Below are positions 13,305 through 22,548 of a DNA stretch of 64,000 nucleotides, piece after piece (positions within the stretch are counted from its first letter, which is position 1; each line of letters starts with the position of its first letter). The notes below the pieces were generated by a model, which saw only the letters and a list, made by a program, of their open reading frames with translations, was not told where the DNA came from and did not search any database. Origin of the DNA: Phragmites australis. Its lineage: Eukaryota > Streptophyta > Magnoliopsida > Poales > Poaceae. The position numbers and the translations under genes were made by a program. The stretch lies in NCBI RefSeq assembly GCF_958298935.1, contig NC_084921.1, forward strand, positions 45,107,001 through 45,171,000, read 5' to 3'.

Positions 13305-13442
13305 CGCACGCCCGAGAAGCTAGGCACGCACGAGATCGAGACCCCTGCGGAACTTTTCGCACTGGCCAGGTTGGCAACGGAGGAGGGGCAGCCACTCCCG
13401 AATCCGTGGAACATCGAGCATCTCCGACGCTTCTACCCGTAG
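13305..13442 (+). pseudogene. C-terminal remnant of a Ty3/Gypsy polyprotein
   Basis: The plus frame ends in RLATEEGQPLPNPWNIEHLR followed by RFYP and TAG at 13440-13442. Endings of this form (Pro-Asn-x-Trp-Asn-x-x-x-Leu-Arg-x-Phe-Tyr) are characteristic of Gypsy polyproteins in grasses. Only about 40 residues remain; reverse transcriptase and integrase are absent. It marks the left, truncated end of the LTR element that continues to 18062. Confidence 0.65.
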
Positions 13443-13800
13443 ATGGTCAAGCTCGCGGTTCAGGTTGATAAGGCCGGGGGCTTCTCCTCGCCCGAGCAAT
13501 CTGGAGGCTTCGCCCCGTATGGTAAATCGCTGTCGCCCAACCTTGTAAATATCGTACATTCAGTATTTTAATAAAGCAATCACTATGGCAAATTATTTCT
13601 CTGGATTCCCTATGTTTAACCTGTCTGGTGAGGTGCTCGGTTGTGCGAGAAAAAGTTCGCTCTCTCGTTTTTTCCCATTGATAAAAGAATCCCAATCGGT
13701 ATACATGCGGGCAGTCGCCACTGACTTACGTCCGACATGGTAGGCAGTGGTATTCGGTGTCGTAACGGGCTCCCGGGTACTAACCGAGTTTCGGGGCGCT

Positions 13801-14682
13801 CTGGGTAATCCCATCACTCGAGCTGCTCGAGTAGGCCGGAGCTCAGGCCCCCGGAGCGAGCTGTCGGTGCTCGGTCTGGCCTGTCATACCCGGGCGCCAC
13901 CGAACCATAGGACCTCTAGGTTATGCCTCTGACCGCCCTTGTCTTCCGGTTCGGGTATTCGAGAGGTCTCGGGTCGAAAAAACAAGAGCAGTCTAAGGCA
14001 AGTACCGCACTAACAGAGCGCACCAGACAAAGAAATTCTACTTTTTCTCTATCAAGTCACAGGACAGCAATCACAAGCAGCTCGGTCGCGAGGGCTTCAA
14101 TGCCCCGGTCTCTGGTCGGCCCCCAGGGTTCTTCGGGTGGTCCTACCGCCTAGGCTTGGGTGGTCGAGATCACCCGACCCTAGGAGCCTCGTATGCCCAT
14201 GGGCGGTCGGGCGCTCCGTTGAAAGGATCAAGTTCCCGGGCCCCCGGGCTTGGAATCAACCCCTTCTGGGTCGGCTGGCCGGAAGGCCGACGGCTGCCCG
14301 GTGAGTGGTTATATTCAAACAAATCTGCTTTCAGTAACTTTATGTTCCCGAGTCATTCTCGGGGGCTCTCGCACTTTAATCTGCTCGGTGAGGTGGTCTC
14401 CTGGCCCGTGAACAAACCCTGCCGCGTGTCGGCCTTTTTCTAGAACGACAGAGCGGTTCGTAGAAAGGAGTACCGTGCGTGCGATAACGTTCGACCGAAG
14501 CCCTTCGTGGTGGTCGTGGTGGTCGGTCCGCTCTTAAGGACCCCGAGCGCTACCGGGTCCTCAGGTGCCCTGGGTAATCCTATCACTCGAGCTGCTCGAG
14601 TAGTCCGGAGCTCAGGCCTTGGGGGCAGGCTGTCAGTACTCGGTCCGGCCCTTTCTTGAGCCCGGGCACCACCGGACCGCGA
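13801..14682. repeat. Pair of ~112-bp direct repeats in the 3' region of the Gypsy element
   Basis: Copy 1 (about 13801-13912) and copy 2 (about 14570-14682) share the same order of motifs. These are a TGGGTAATCC-type start, the perfect palindrome ACTCGAGCTGCTCGAGT (7-bp arms), a CCGGAGCTCAGG block, then a CTCGGT-CTGGCC block and CCCGGGC. They differ by scattered substitutions. They flank about 660 bp of non-coding retroelement sequence. No function can be stated; the palindrome could fold as an RNA hairpin. Confidence 0.75.
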
Positions 14683-15111
14683 GGACTCTTGGTCACATTC
14701 TCGCTCGCACGCGTCTCCCATCTACCGGCTGAGTGGTCGCAAGGTGAAAAGGTGTTCACAGGGCACGGCGTGTTCCGGACAGGGCTGTTCTATCTCCCGA
14801 GCAAGGAGTCTATGTCTTTGTTTCTTAAGCTAGGCAGTGCGGACTCACGAGAGCTTAAAAGCTGGCTGCGCCAACACACACCAGCGACTACAACTACTTC
14901 GTTTTTCGGGGATGGAAAGGTCGGGAGCGGCCCGACTGAGTACTCCTCGGGACTTCCAGACAGAGCGCCGGAAAGAAACCTCAAGCATACAAAAGAAATT
15001 GGAGTTTCGAGCCCAAGGAAAAGCTGCCATTATATTCGCAAGACCTGGACAAAGCTTTTTCTAAAGGTTCGCTCCTACATCTGCAACAAAAAAGATAAGG
15101 GCGCCGACGGC

Positions 15112-16377
15112 CTAGTCTGCGGCAGAGGCGTCGGCTGAGTCTTCTGAGTCGTCCCCGGGGGCTGGCGATGGTGGCACCTCCCGCCTGAAGCCGGCCGCCA
15201 CCGCAGAGGCGGTACTGCTAACCGCTGCCCGGGCGGCCTCCTCCTCAGCCTCGACCACTCCCTCCCGCGCCGGCTCCAGCGGGAAGTTCGGGTCCCTGCT
15301 TCGATAGCAGGCCAAGACATGCTCGGCCACGGCATGAGCCAGGCCGCGTCCCTCCCGGGCGGCGAGCTCCTGGACTGCCCAAGGCAGGGTCTCAAGGCGC
15401 TCGCAGACTTGCTGCAGCTCCAGCACTTGCCGCGCGGGGCCGTCACCCTTCGTATCGCCGACGTGCCGCCCAAGGCCGCCTTTCTCCATGGCCCGTCGCA
15501 TCCGCCGGAGTATATCCTCCAGCATCTGCACCAGGTTAACCCGCGAGACGAAGGCCGCCTCGAGCTTCTCCTTGGCGACCCGCAGCTGTGCCTCAAGTCC
15601 CTGGTCCCCGGCCGGACCAGAAGAACCGCCAGCTGCGGCAGGGGCAGCATCCTGCTTCGCCTTGGCCACCACCTCGGACAGGGCTTGTTCACGGGCGGTC
15701 AGTTCCGCCTCGTGTTTCGCATTCTCTTCCGCCCTGGTAGCCGCGGCGGCCGCCGCGGCAGCTGCCTCGCCTTCCCGGCGACTCAGCTCACTCTCCCGCC
15801 GGGCCAGCGCCTCCTCCTGCTGGACCACCGAGTCCTCCCGGGCTCCAAGGTCAGACGCAGACAGCGCGTTGTCCACTTCCCGGATGGAGACGTCTTCTTC
15901 CCAGCGCTTGATTTCTCCTCTGATCCTCTGGAGGTCGTCTTCCCAGCGCTGGAGGTCGGCGCGCGTCTTCTCGACCGCGCCCTCTCGGCGGGCCAGCTCG
16001 GCCTGCCGCTCCTCTGCAAGCCGCTCCCGGGACGTGACCGCCGCCTCCCTCACCTGCGCCTGCCCCATCCTGGCAAGGGCATCGGCAGCCTGCCGCCTCG
16101 ACGCCTCGGCCAGGCGGGCGGCGTCTTCAAGTTCCCGCGCGGCTCCCGCGCGGATGTCATCAAGGAGTTTTTGCTCCCGCACGGTTGCCGCACGGGCCGC
16201 CCGTATGATTATCACACCCCTCGGAAGTTGTATGGACACGCGTCCACTCATTTGCCCGTTGGGGTCTGCTTGATGTCTAGAAACCGCAGGGGCCACCTCC
16301 GGAAAGCTTGCCGCGTGGCATTCGGCCCGCCTTGACCTCGGTCGCGACGAAGGGCCCATTCGCAGTCTCTGTCCCAT
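15112..16377 (-). CDS. Antisense coiled-coil ORF of the Gypsy element (421 aa)
   Basis: An intact ATG-to-stop frame runs opposite to the retrotransposon's own transcription. From about residue 65 to 250 it is a charged coiled coil rich in Ala, Arg and Glu, with repeated Arg-Arg-Glu heptads and one run of about nine Ala. A tail follows with CYRSRDPNFPLEP and an acidic end. The same YRSRDPNF motif recurs on the minus strand near 44990 in the LTR element at 42.6-48.3 kb. I relate both to the plant family annotated as 'putative gypsy type transposon' (Transposase_28, PF04195), whose members combine an N-terminal domain with a coiled coil; here the N-terminal domain is absent. The start codon lies only 28 bp from the 3' LTR, so an antisense promoter in the LTR could drive it. 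Function unknown. Confidence 0.6.
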   Translation of the reverse strand: MGQRLRMGPSSRPRSRRAECHAASFPEVAPAVSRHQADPNGQMSGRVSIQLPRGVIIIRAARAATVREQKLLDDIRAGAARELEDAARLAEASRRQAADALARMGQAQVREAAVTSRERLAEERQAELARREGAVEKTRADLQRWEDDLQRIRGEIKRWEEDVSIREVDNALSASDLGAREDSVVQQEEALARRESELSRREGEAAAAAAAAATRAEENAKHEAELTAREQALSEVVAKAKQDAAPAAAGGSSGPAGDQGLEAQLRVAKEKLEAAFVSRVNLVQMLEDILRRMRRAMEKGGLGRHVGDTKGDGPARQVLELQQVCERLETLPWAVQELAAREGRGLAHAVAEHVLACYRSRDPNFPLEPAREGVVEAEEEAARAAVSSTASAVAAGFRREVPPSPAPGDDSEDSADASAAD

Positions 16378-16497
16378 CGGCTGCCAAACGGGCCCGGGGG
16401 CTACTGTCGGTGTATTTAGAACCAGGGGTCCCTAAGTCCCGAGGCCAAACCGGCCGCCCACCACATATCACCACCCTGCAAGGTAAAAGCAGAGACT

Positions 16498-17154
16498 CGG
16501 GAGAGGGTGCTCGGGGCTGCGCGTGGCAGCCCCCGAGGACTCGGTGCCCCGAAGGTCCCTCTAAAGTGCTCGGGAGAGGGTGCTCGGGGCTGCGCGTGGC
16601 AGCCCCCGAGGACTCGGTGCCCCGAAGGTCCCTCTAAAGTGCTCGGGAGAGGGTGCTCGGGGCTGCACGTGGCAGCCCGCGAGGACTCGGTGCCCCGAAG
16701 GTCTCACTCAAGTACTCGGGAGAGGGTGCTCGGGGCTGCACGTGGCAGCCCGCGAGGACTCGGTGCCCCGAAGGTCTCACTCAAGTACTCGGGAGAGGGT
16801 GCTCGGGGCTGCACGTGGCAGCCCGCGAGGACTCGGTGCCCCGAAGGTCTCACTCAAGTACTCGGGAGAGGGTGCTCGGGGCTGCACGTGGCAGCCCGCG
16901 AGGACTCGGCGCCCCGAAGGTCTCACTCAAGTACTCGGGAGAGGGTGCTCGGGGCTGCGCGTGGCAGCCCCCGAGGACTCGGTGCCCCGAAGGTCCCTCT
17001 AAAGTGCTCGGGAGAGGGTGCTCGGGGCTGCACGTGGCAGCCCGCGAGGACTCGGTGCCCCGAAGGTCCCCCCAAGATGCTCGGGAAATAGTGCTCGGGG
17101 CTGCACGTGGCAGCCCCCGGGGACTCGGTCCCCAGAAGGTTCGCGCAAGATCGT
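16498..17154. repeat. Nine-copy 73-bp tandem repeat with hairpin and ABRE/G-box cores
   Basis: Copies start at 16498, 16571, 16644, 16717, 16790, 16863, 16936, 17009 and 17082, with a constant 73-bp period and no indels. Each copy holds an inverted repeat CTCGGGGCTGC / GCAGCCCCCGAG around a 5-base centre. Copies 3-6, 8 and 9 have CACGTGGC at the centre, which contains the G-box CACGTG and the ABRE core ACGTGGC. Copies 1, 2 and 7 have GCGTGGC. By sequence the array orders as A-A-B-B-B-B-A-C-C'. The array lies 480-1,130 bp upstream of the LTR TATA box. The long open frames across it arise only because 73 is not a multiple of three. Confidence 0.95.
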
Positions 17155-17633
17155 TCAAAGACTCAAAGGGCCCCGTCGCCAGAGTATCATCCAGTCAAGG
17201 GCCCGATGCCGCATTTAATAGGCGCGCGTGGCCTGGCATTCTGACATCCTGACATTCTCGGCTGCCCACGCCCCAGTGTCAGACCCGGCCATGCCCTGGC
17301 TGGGGGGCGTGGGTTCATTAAATGCACGGGTCCCGTCCCGTTTCCACTTGCGCACCTCGGGATAACGTTACCAGAATCGAAGCACTCGGCCTGCCACCCT
17401 GCCCTGGCAGGAGAACAAGACAGAGTGGACGCACCGGGCACCTCTGAGGCTGTCCGGTGGGCTTTTTTTTATGGCACCCCGAAGCTTCCGCAGCGGCTAG
17501 TGGTCGAATGCGCGCCGCCTTCCTCCACCGCCCCTGTCACTTCGCCAAAGTGAAATGATTAGACCTTTCTCCGTGGCACCTGGGCACTCGCGTCCCCTCT
17601 TTCCCATTCAGGATATGTCGAGGTCGGCGCATC

Positions 17634-17640
17634 TATAAAA
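17634..17640 (+). promoter_or_regulatory. LTR TATA box
   Basis: TATAAAA in the context GCATCTATAAAAGAAAAAG, downstream of the tandem array and followed by a purine-rich leader. It is the best candidate for the U3 core promoter of this LTR. Confidence 0.6.
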
Positions 17641-18062
17641 GAAAAAGAAGGGGGGCACCAAGAAGGGGACGGAGAGACGAACAACGAAAAAGAGGAGGAC
17701 AAGAGAAAAACAAGAGGTCAGTCGAAGAACAAGAAATCACCACCCCCGATCACAAGACAATCAAGAAACCAGCTAGCTAGAACATAAGAGCCTCCTGCTC
17801 TTTGTAAACAGCTCTCCCTCGAGAACCAGATATACCCTTGAAGGATCTCCTTCAAGGATAGATATAACACTCATACAGGAGTAGGGTGTTACGCCTCCGC
17901 GCGGCCCGAACCTGTCCAAAAACCCGGTGTCCCCGCAAGCCATCGCATTTTATTTCCTTTTCCGCTCATTTCCCGTGCAAGCTTTTCTAGGATCATCCCC
18001 CCGGCCGAATCTCTAAAAAGGGGTCTCTCGGGATCCCTGCGACAGGAGTTCGCTCTCCGACA

Positions 18063-19612
18063 AACACCTATATATACATTTAACTAGAAACTCATAGATT
18101 TTCAAGCACTTCAAGAAGGTGGCCAACGACACCTTTCATTCCCTTCATCCGATCTGGATCTATGTTTCCATTTACGCGCAGCATATTATAGCAAAATTTC
18201 TGTTCATCCCTCTCTTTAGTCTATGAAATTTATAAACATTTTCCCCCATTTTAGCTATTAAAATGCTCCATTTCGTCCAGACTCAATGGATCTGGAAGAA
18301 GTCCTTGATCGGTTTGGGTTTGATCTTGCAGAGCCTGTGCAGCCACCTGGGCTTAGCAACATGCTCATGCTCATGCTCCATCGCCTCTACCTCCACAACT
18401 ACCAACAGAACCCTCCCCCCCCCCCCCCACCGGCGGAGCCGCCCGCTGCCACACCCATACACTCGATAGGCGATTCTACCATAATATTCACATACCCGAA
18501 ATGATTTGGAGGAGACTGTTCCGTACCTCCTGTAGCCACTCCTGGTCACCGGCGCGCCGCCTCCGGTGATGTTGCTGCTTCCCTCCACACGTGCACCTGG
18601 GGGCAGCCTCCAGGATACTCTTACCGTCTCTATCAACCTTCCTCCGCCCTCGCGTGTGCCACCGTCGCTGCTCCTCGCTTTCGCCTCTTCGGCCCGAACG
18701 CGCGCCCGTAACCGCCTGCTCCTACCCCGCATGGGAACCTCTCTCTTATCCCATCCAACGCTGACCCGCGACGGGAAGCCTTTGGAGCTCGCGTTTCATT
18801 CTCATCATGGTCCTTTTCCATTGTGAGGGGAATGAGAACCGCGATGAGAACCTGTTGGAGATGGCCTTACCCTCTCGTGTCTCATCCGAGCAAGGTGGTG
18901 ACTTTGATCATAATATTTTTATAATGCATTTTTCATGATAATAAGATTATGATCATTGTAAACTACTTTCAAATACTAATAGAAGGGTACCAATTTTATA
19001 TCGCAAAATCTTTGTAGGGTTAGACTAATTGTTAATTAAAAATTAAAAAAAATGAATCTTGCAACGCGTGTCGGCGTGTGCACCTTATAAAAAGAAATAG
19101 AGTAGCTTCTTTTAACGGCTTTGCAAGTTATACAAATGTTGGTTATTTGATTCAATTTGTCAAGAAAAATATGACTTCTGCTTTAATAAGACAAGTGGTA
19201 AACTCCACGGTTTGCCGCCCAAAAACTTTGATGCTCTTGAGCTCTTCTCCTGTGCTGCCGTACAAAGCACACACCGACACACGTGTTCGCTCGGCACGGT
19301 GGATGTGGTCTGGCCGGCCGCCGTGAAACGCAGGCGGTTCTCTAATCAGTCTGCGCGAAAGCTGCGAGCTCGTTTCGCTGTGTGTGGATTAACCCAGACG
19401 CCGTGAAATCCTCGTGCAACTGGGATGGGAATCAATAGGTGGTTATCCATCCAGATACTCTTGAGGTTTGGACGCGCACGTGCAGCTCCTGCGCATGAGT
19501 GACAGGACGCGGAATTGTATCGCCACCTCTGGGCTCACGAGTTGAATTCGCCGTTTCCAAGGTATTGTAAAATTTGTGGTGTGTCTGTTGACACCATCTC
19601 CTCCGTTTGAAG
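18063..19612. other. Intergenic region, no supported gene
   Basis: This follows the Gypsy LTR. A 72-codon ATG frame at 18286-18504 contains a run of proline from a poly-C tract and has no recognisable family. 18,480-18,830 is GC-rich; 18,830-18,880 (GAGAACC...GTTGGAGATGGCCTTA) resembles the end of a PIF/Harbinger-type MITE, but I could not find its partner. From about 18,900 the sequence is AT-rich without visible features. Confidence 0.4.
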
Positions 19613-20220
19613 GGAAAAATGCAAAATCCTCTCAAAAATCACTTAGATTTTGATCTTCTCCTTAAAAATTGTTTTTTCGCAAAAGAACCCCAAATATTTG
19701 ATTTTATTACAAAAACACCCAAAATTTCAAAAAAAAAAAATCTAAAAAAACTAGAGACAATTCTAAGACTTTTTGTGAAATTTATTTTTAAAAATAATAT
19801 CATTTGCATCATATTTCATGGAGATGAAGTTTGAAAAAAAAAAGGAAAAACATGCAGCTCATTTATTAATTTGAGTTAAATGCATAGTTAATTATTTACT
19901 AATCCAAAAATTATGAACCAATTTTTTTGTCTTCTTACATGAGCCTCTATCTTTAAAAATACATAAAATCTTGAAATATTTATTGTAACGTGCAGGATTA
20001 GTAAATGTGTTGCAGATAGATTAATTCATAACTAATCCATAACACTCCCAAAATTAGTGAAACTATTTTTATTAGTTTACTTTTATCACTTGCATATTTT
20101 CCTTTTTTTCTAAATTTCCTCTCCATGAAATATAGTGCAAATAATATTATTTTTGAAAACAAATTTCACATAAGGTTTTAGAATCAAGTAATTTTTGGAA
20201 GGTTTTTGCATTTTTTTCCC
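19613..20220. mobile_element. MULE-like non-autonomous element with long terminal inverted repeats
   Basis: It is flanked by a direct repeat CCGTTTGAAG (19603-19612 and 20221-20230); 9 or 10 bp fits Mutator-like insertion. The ends, GGAAAAATGCAAA and TTTGCATTTTTTTCCC, are inverted, and the similarity continues inward for well over 100 bp. On the left this includes TCATTTGCATCATATTTCATGGAGATG-like sequence near 19800-19830, matched in reverse at 20120-20150 (split here only for description). The centre is AT-rich and encodes nothing. It lies about 260 bp upstream of the lectin receptor kinase start. Confidence 0.75.
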
Positions 20221-20484
20221 CCGTTTGAAGCACAATCCGTGTGAATGTTCTCTGGACATGAATTTGCTGAACAGTTATTCCTGCAAAAAAAAAAAATACT
20301 GAACAGTTCGTGTTGACTTTTGATCCTAGCTCCACATCTTGTTTGCTGACCAACAAAGTTCTCCTTCTCCAGCCGTCGGCTGGAAATGCAACTCTCTATG
20401 GACGTGCAGAGAGGAACGACGCAGACTATCCGTTTCCTCCCTCCGCCTACGCGGCTGAACTGAAGCCGTCGCGTTTCCTTCCTC

Positions 20485-22548
20485 ATGGCCATGGGGATCT
20501 CCTCCTCCGCCGCCGCCGGAGCCGCCCTCCTCGTCGCCGCCCTGCTGCTGGTGCTGCCGCCCACGGCGGCGCCCTTCTCCTTCACGTATAACTTCACCTC
20601 CCCCTCGGACACCCCGCCCCCTGGGATCGCCTTCCAGGGGGACGCCTTCTACAACAAGGCCGTCCGCCTCACCCGCGACGAGCGCCTCGGCCCCATCACC
20701 AGCAGCGCCGGCCGCGCCTTCTTCTCCCGCGCCGTCCCGCTCGCCGACCCCGTCTCCCGCCGCCCGGTCTCCTTCGCCACCGCCTTCGCTTTCTCCATCG
20801 CCGCGCCCGACCCGGCCTCCGCCTCGGGCGATGGGCTCGCCTTCTTCCTCTCCCCGTTCCCCTCCGTCCTCCTCGACAGCTCTGCCGGGGGACTTCTCGG
20901 CCTCTTCAACTCCTCCTCCGCCCGCGGGGGCGGGGGACGGCTCGTCGCCGTCGAGTTCGACACCTACAGGAACGAGTGGGACCCCAGCGACGACCACATC
21001 GGCGTCGATCTCGGCGGGATCGTCTCCTCCGCCACCGCCGACTGGCCCACCAGCATGAAGGACGGCCGCACGGCGCACGCGCGCGTAGCGTACGACGGCG
21101 ACGCCAAGAACCTCACCGTCGCGCTCTCCTACGGAGACGCGCGCCCCGCCGCCACGGACGTCCTGCTTTGGTACGCCGTCGATCTGAGGGACTACCTGCC
21201 GGACTCCGTGGCCGTCGGATTTTCCGCCGCCACGGGCGAGGCCGCGGAGCTGCACCAGGTGCTGTACTGGGAGTTCACCTCCACCGTCGACCCCAAGGAG
21301 GAGACGGTGATCTTGTGGGTGGTGCTAGGATTGTGCGCGTTGCTTCTTGTGCTTGTCGGCGCAGGGGTCGTTTGGTTCGTGAGGCAGTGGAGGAAGGCCG
21401 GAGAACTCATCGACGGTGACATCGACATCGACGACGTGATGGGAGGCGATTACGATGAGCTTGCCGATGAGTTTGTAGTCGAGAGCGGCCCGAGAAGGTT
21501 CCGGTACGGCGAATTGGCGACGGCGACGAAGAATTTCGCCGAGGACAGGAAGCTCGGGCAGGGCGGGTTCGGCGCCGTGTACCGGGGCTTCTTGAAGGAG
21601 CTCGGCTTGGAGGTGGCCATCAAGAGGGTGTCCAAGGGCTCGACGCAGGGGCGCAAGGAGTACGCGGCCGAGGTGCGCATCATCAGCCAGCTGCGCCACC
21701 GCCACCTCGTCCGCCTGGTCGGCTGGTGCCACGAGCACCGCGGCGACTTCCTGCTCGTGTACGAGCTCATGCCCAACGGGAGCGTCGACCACCACCTCTA
21801 CGGCAAGAGCGTGCTCCTCACCTGGCCGATGCGGTACGACATCGCACTAGGCCTCGCGTCGGCTATGCTCTACCTCCACGAGGAGTGTATGCAGTGCATT
21901 GTCCACCGCGACATTAAGCCGAGCAATGTCATGCTGGACGCTACCTTCAGCGCTAAGCTCGGGGACTTTGGCCTTGCCAAGCTTGTTGAGCATGGCAGCC
22001 AGCCATACACCACTGCCCTGGCCGGCACATTGGGCTACTTAGCGCCAGAATGCGTGATGACAGGCAAGGCAAGCCGGGAATCGGACGTGTACAGCTTCGG
22101 TGTCGTGGCACTGGAGATCGTGTGCGGACGACGGCCGGCGGAGCTCACTGAGGAGCCAAGCAAGGCAAGGCTGGTGCCATGGGTGTGGGAGCTGTATGGG
22201 AAGAACGCCCTTCTTGAAGCAGCAGACTGTAGGCTAATGGGGCAGTTTGAGGAGAAGCAGATGGAGCGTGTGGTGGTTGTAGGATTGTGGTGTGCTCATC
22301 CTGACTATGCGCACAGGCCAAGCATCAGGCAGGCCCTGAACGTGCTTAAGTTCGAGGCGCCATTGCCTGTGCTGCCACCGAAGATGCCGGTGCCGACATA
22401 CTTCCCGCTGCCTCCTCATTTAGTTGCTCCGATCTCTGTTGAAGGCACGTCCAGCACCGATGACCCAGGTGTCAGTGATTATGGATCCTCAGGGTCTCAT
22501 AATGCCGGGAAAGGTTCGTCAGTCACGCATAGGCTACTGGAGCCATGA
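20485..22548 (+). CDS. L-type lectin-domain receptor kinase (class IX-like), single exon
   Basis: An intact 687-aa receptor kinase of the plasma membrane, expected to sense extracellular signals through a legume-lectin-like domain. Order: signal peptide (about 1-30), lectin domain (about 31-265, with VAVEFDTYRNEWDPSDDHIG carrying the usual metal-site region), membrane span (about 274-298), kinase (about 339-625). Kinase residues are all present: glycine loop GQGGFGAVYRG, Lys380 in VAIKRV, HRDIKPSN with Asp476, Asp494 in DFG and APE at 520. The sequence after the kinase (EAPLPVLPPKMPVPTY) matches class IX of plant LecRKs. No introns, as usual for the family. The start follows a short GC-rich leader and is the first ATG of the signal peptide. 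It is tail-to-tail with the CHR28-like gene, 943 bp apart. No broken features. Confidence 0.95.
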   Translation: MAMGISSSAAAGAALLVAALLLVLPPTAAPFSFTYNFTSPSDTPPPGIAFQGDAFYNKAVRLTRDERLGPITSSAGRAFFSRAVPLADPVSRRPVSFATAFAFSIAAPDPASASGDGLAFFLSPFPSVLLDSSAGGLLGLFNSSSARGGGGRLVAVEFDTYRNEWDPSDDHIGVDLGGIVSSATADWPTSMKDGRTAHARVAYDGDAKNLTVALSYGDARPAATDVLLWYAVDLRDYLPDSVAVGFSAATGEAAELHQVLYWEFTSTVDPKEETVILWVVLGLCALLLVLVGAGVVWFVRQWRKAGELIDGDIDIDDVMGGDYDELADEFVVESGPRRFRYGELATATKNFAEDRKLGQGGFGAVYRGFLKELGLEVAIKRVSKGSTQGRKEYAAEVRIISQLRHRHLVRLVGWCHEHRGDFLLVYELMPNGSVDHHLYGKSVLLTWPMRYDIALGLASAMLYLHEECMQCIVHRDIKPSNVMLDATFSAKLGDFGLAKLVEHGSQPYTTALAGTLGYLAPECVMTGKASRESDVYSFGVVALEIVCGRRPAELTEEPSKARLVPWVWELYGKNALLEAADCRLMGQFEEKQMERVVVVGLWCAHPDYAHRPSIRQALNVLKFEAPLPVLPPKMPVPTYFPLPPHLVAPISVEGTSSTDDPGVSDYGSSGSHNAGKGSSVTHRLLEP

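Larger units (their letters stand above)
13305..18062 (+). mobile_element. 5'-truncated Ty3/Gypsy LTR retrotransposon (pol end, 3' region, antisense ORF, 3' LTR)
   Basis: In order, the remnant holds a polyprotein C-terminus (to 13442), a long non-coding 3' region with internal direct repeats, an antisense ORF (16377-15112), a purine-rich polypurine tract ending in GGGCCCGGGGGCTAC (16390-16404) and a complete 3' LTR. No second LTR is in the window, so no target-site duplication can be shown. A long region between pol and the 3' LTR with an antisense ORF is a known feature of some plant Tat-lineage Gypsy elements; lineage assignment here is inference. Confidence 0.8.
16405..18062 (+). mobile_element. 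3' LTR of the Gypsy element (1,658 bp)
   Basis: It begins TGTCGGTGTATTTAGAACC directly after the polypurine tract and ends in CTCTCCGACA, giving the TG...CA borders with short inverted TGTCGG/CCGACA ends. It contains the nine-copy tandem array (16498-17154) in its upstream part, a TATA box at 17634 and a purine-rich stretch of AAGAAGG/GAGA repeats after it (about 17640-17720), as in the transcribed part of many grass LTRs. Confidence 0.85.

Noticed and set aside
15319..16335. 338-codon plus-strand frame
   Set aside because: It is the shadow of the antisense coiled-coil ORF, with Arg/Ser/Leu-rich composition typical of the reverse strand of GC-rich coding DNA.
16498..17154. CRISPR-like array or repetitive protein gene
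   Set aside because: The units are contiguous 73-bp tandem copies without unique spacers and lie in a plant LTR; the open frames rotate because the period is not a multiple of three.
18286..18504. 72-codon ATG frame with poly-proline
   Set aside because: The proline run is a mononucleotide C tract and nothing else is recognisable; too short to support.
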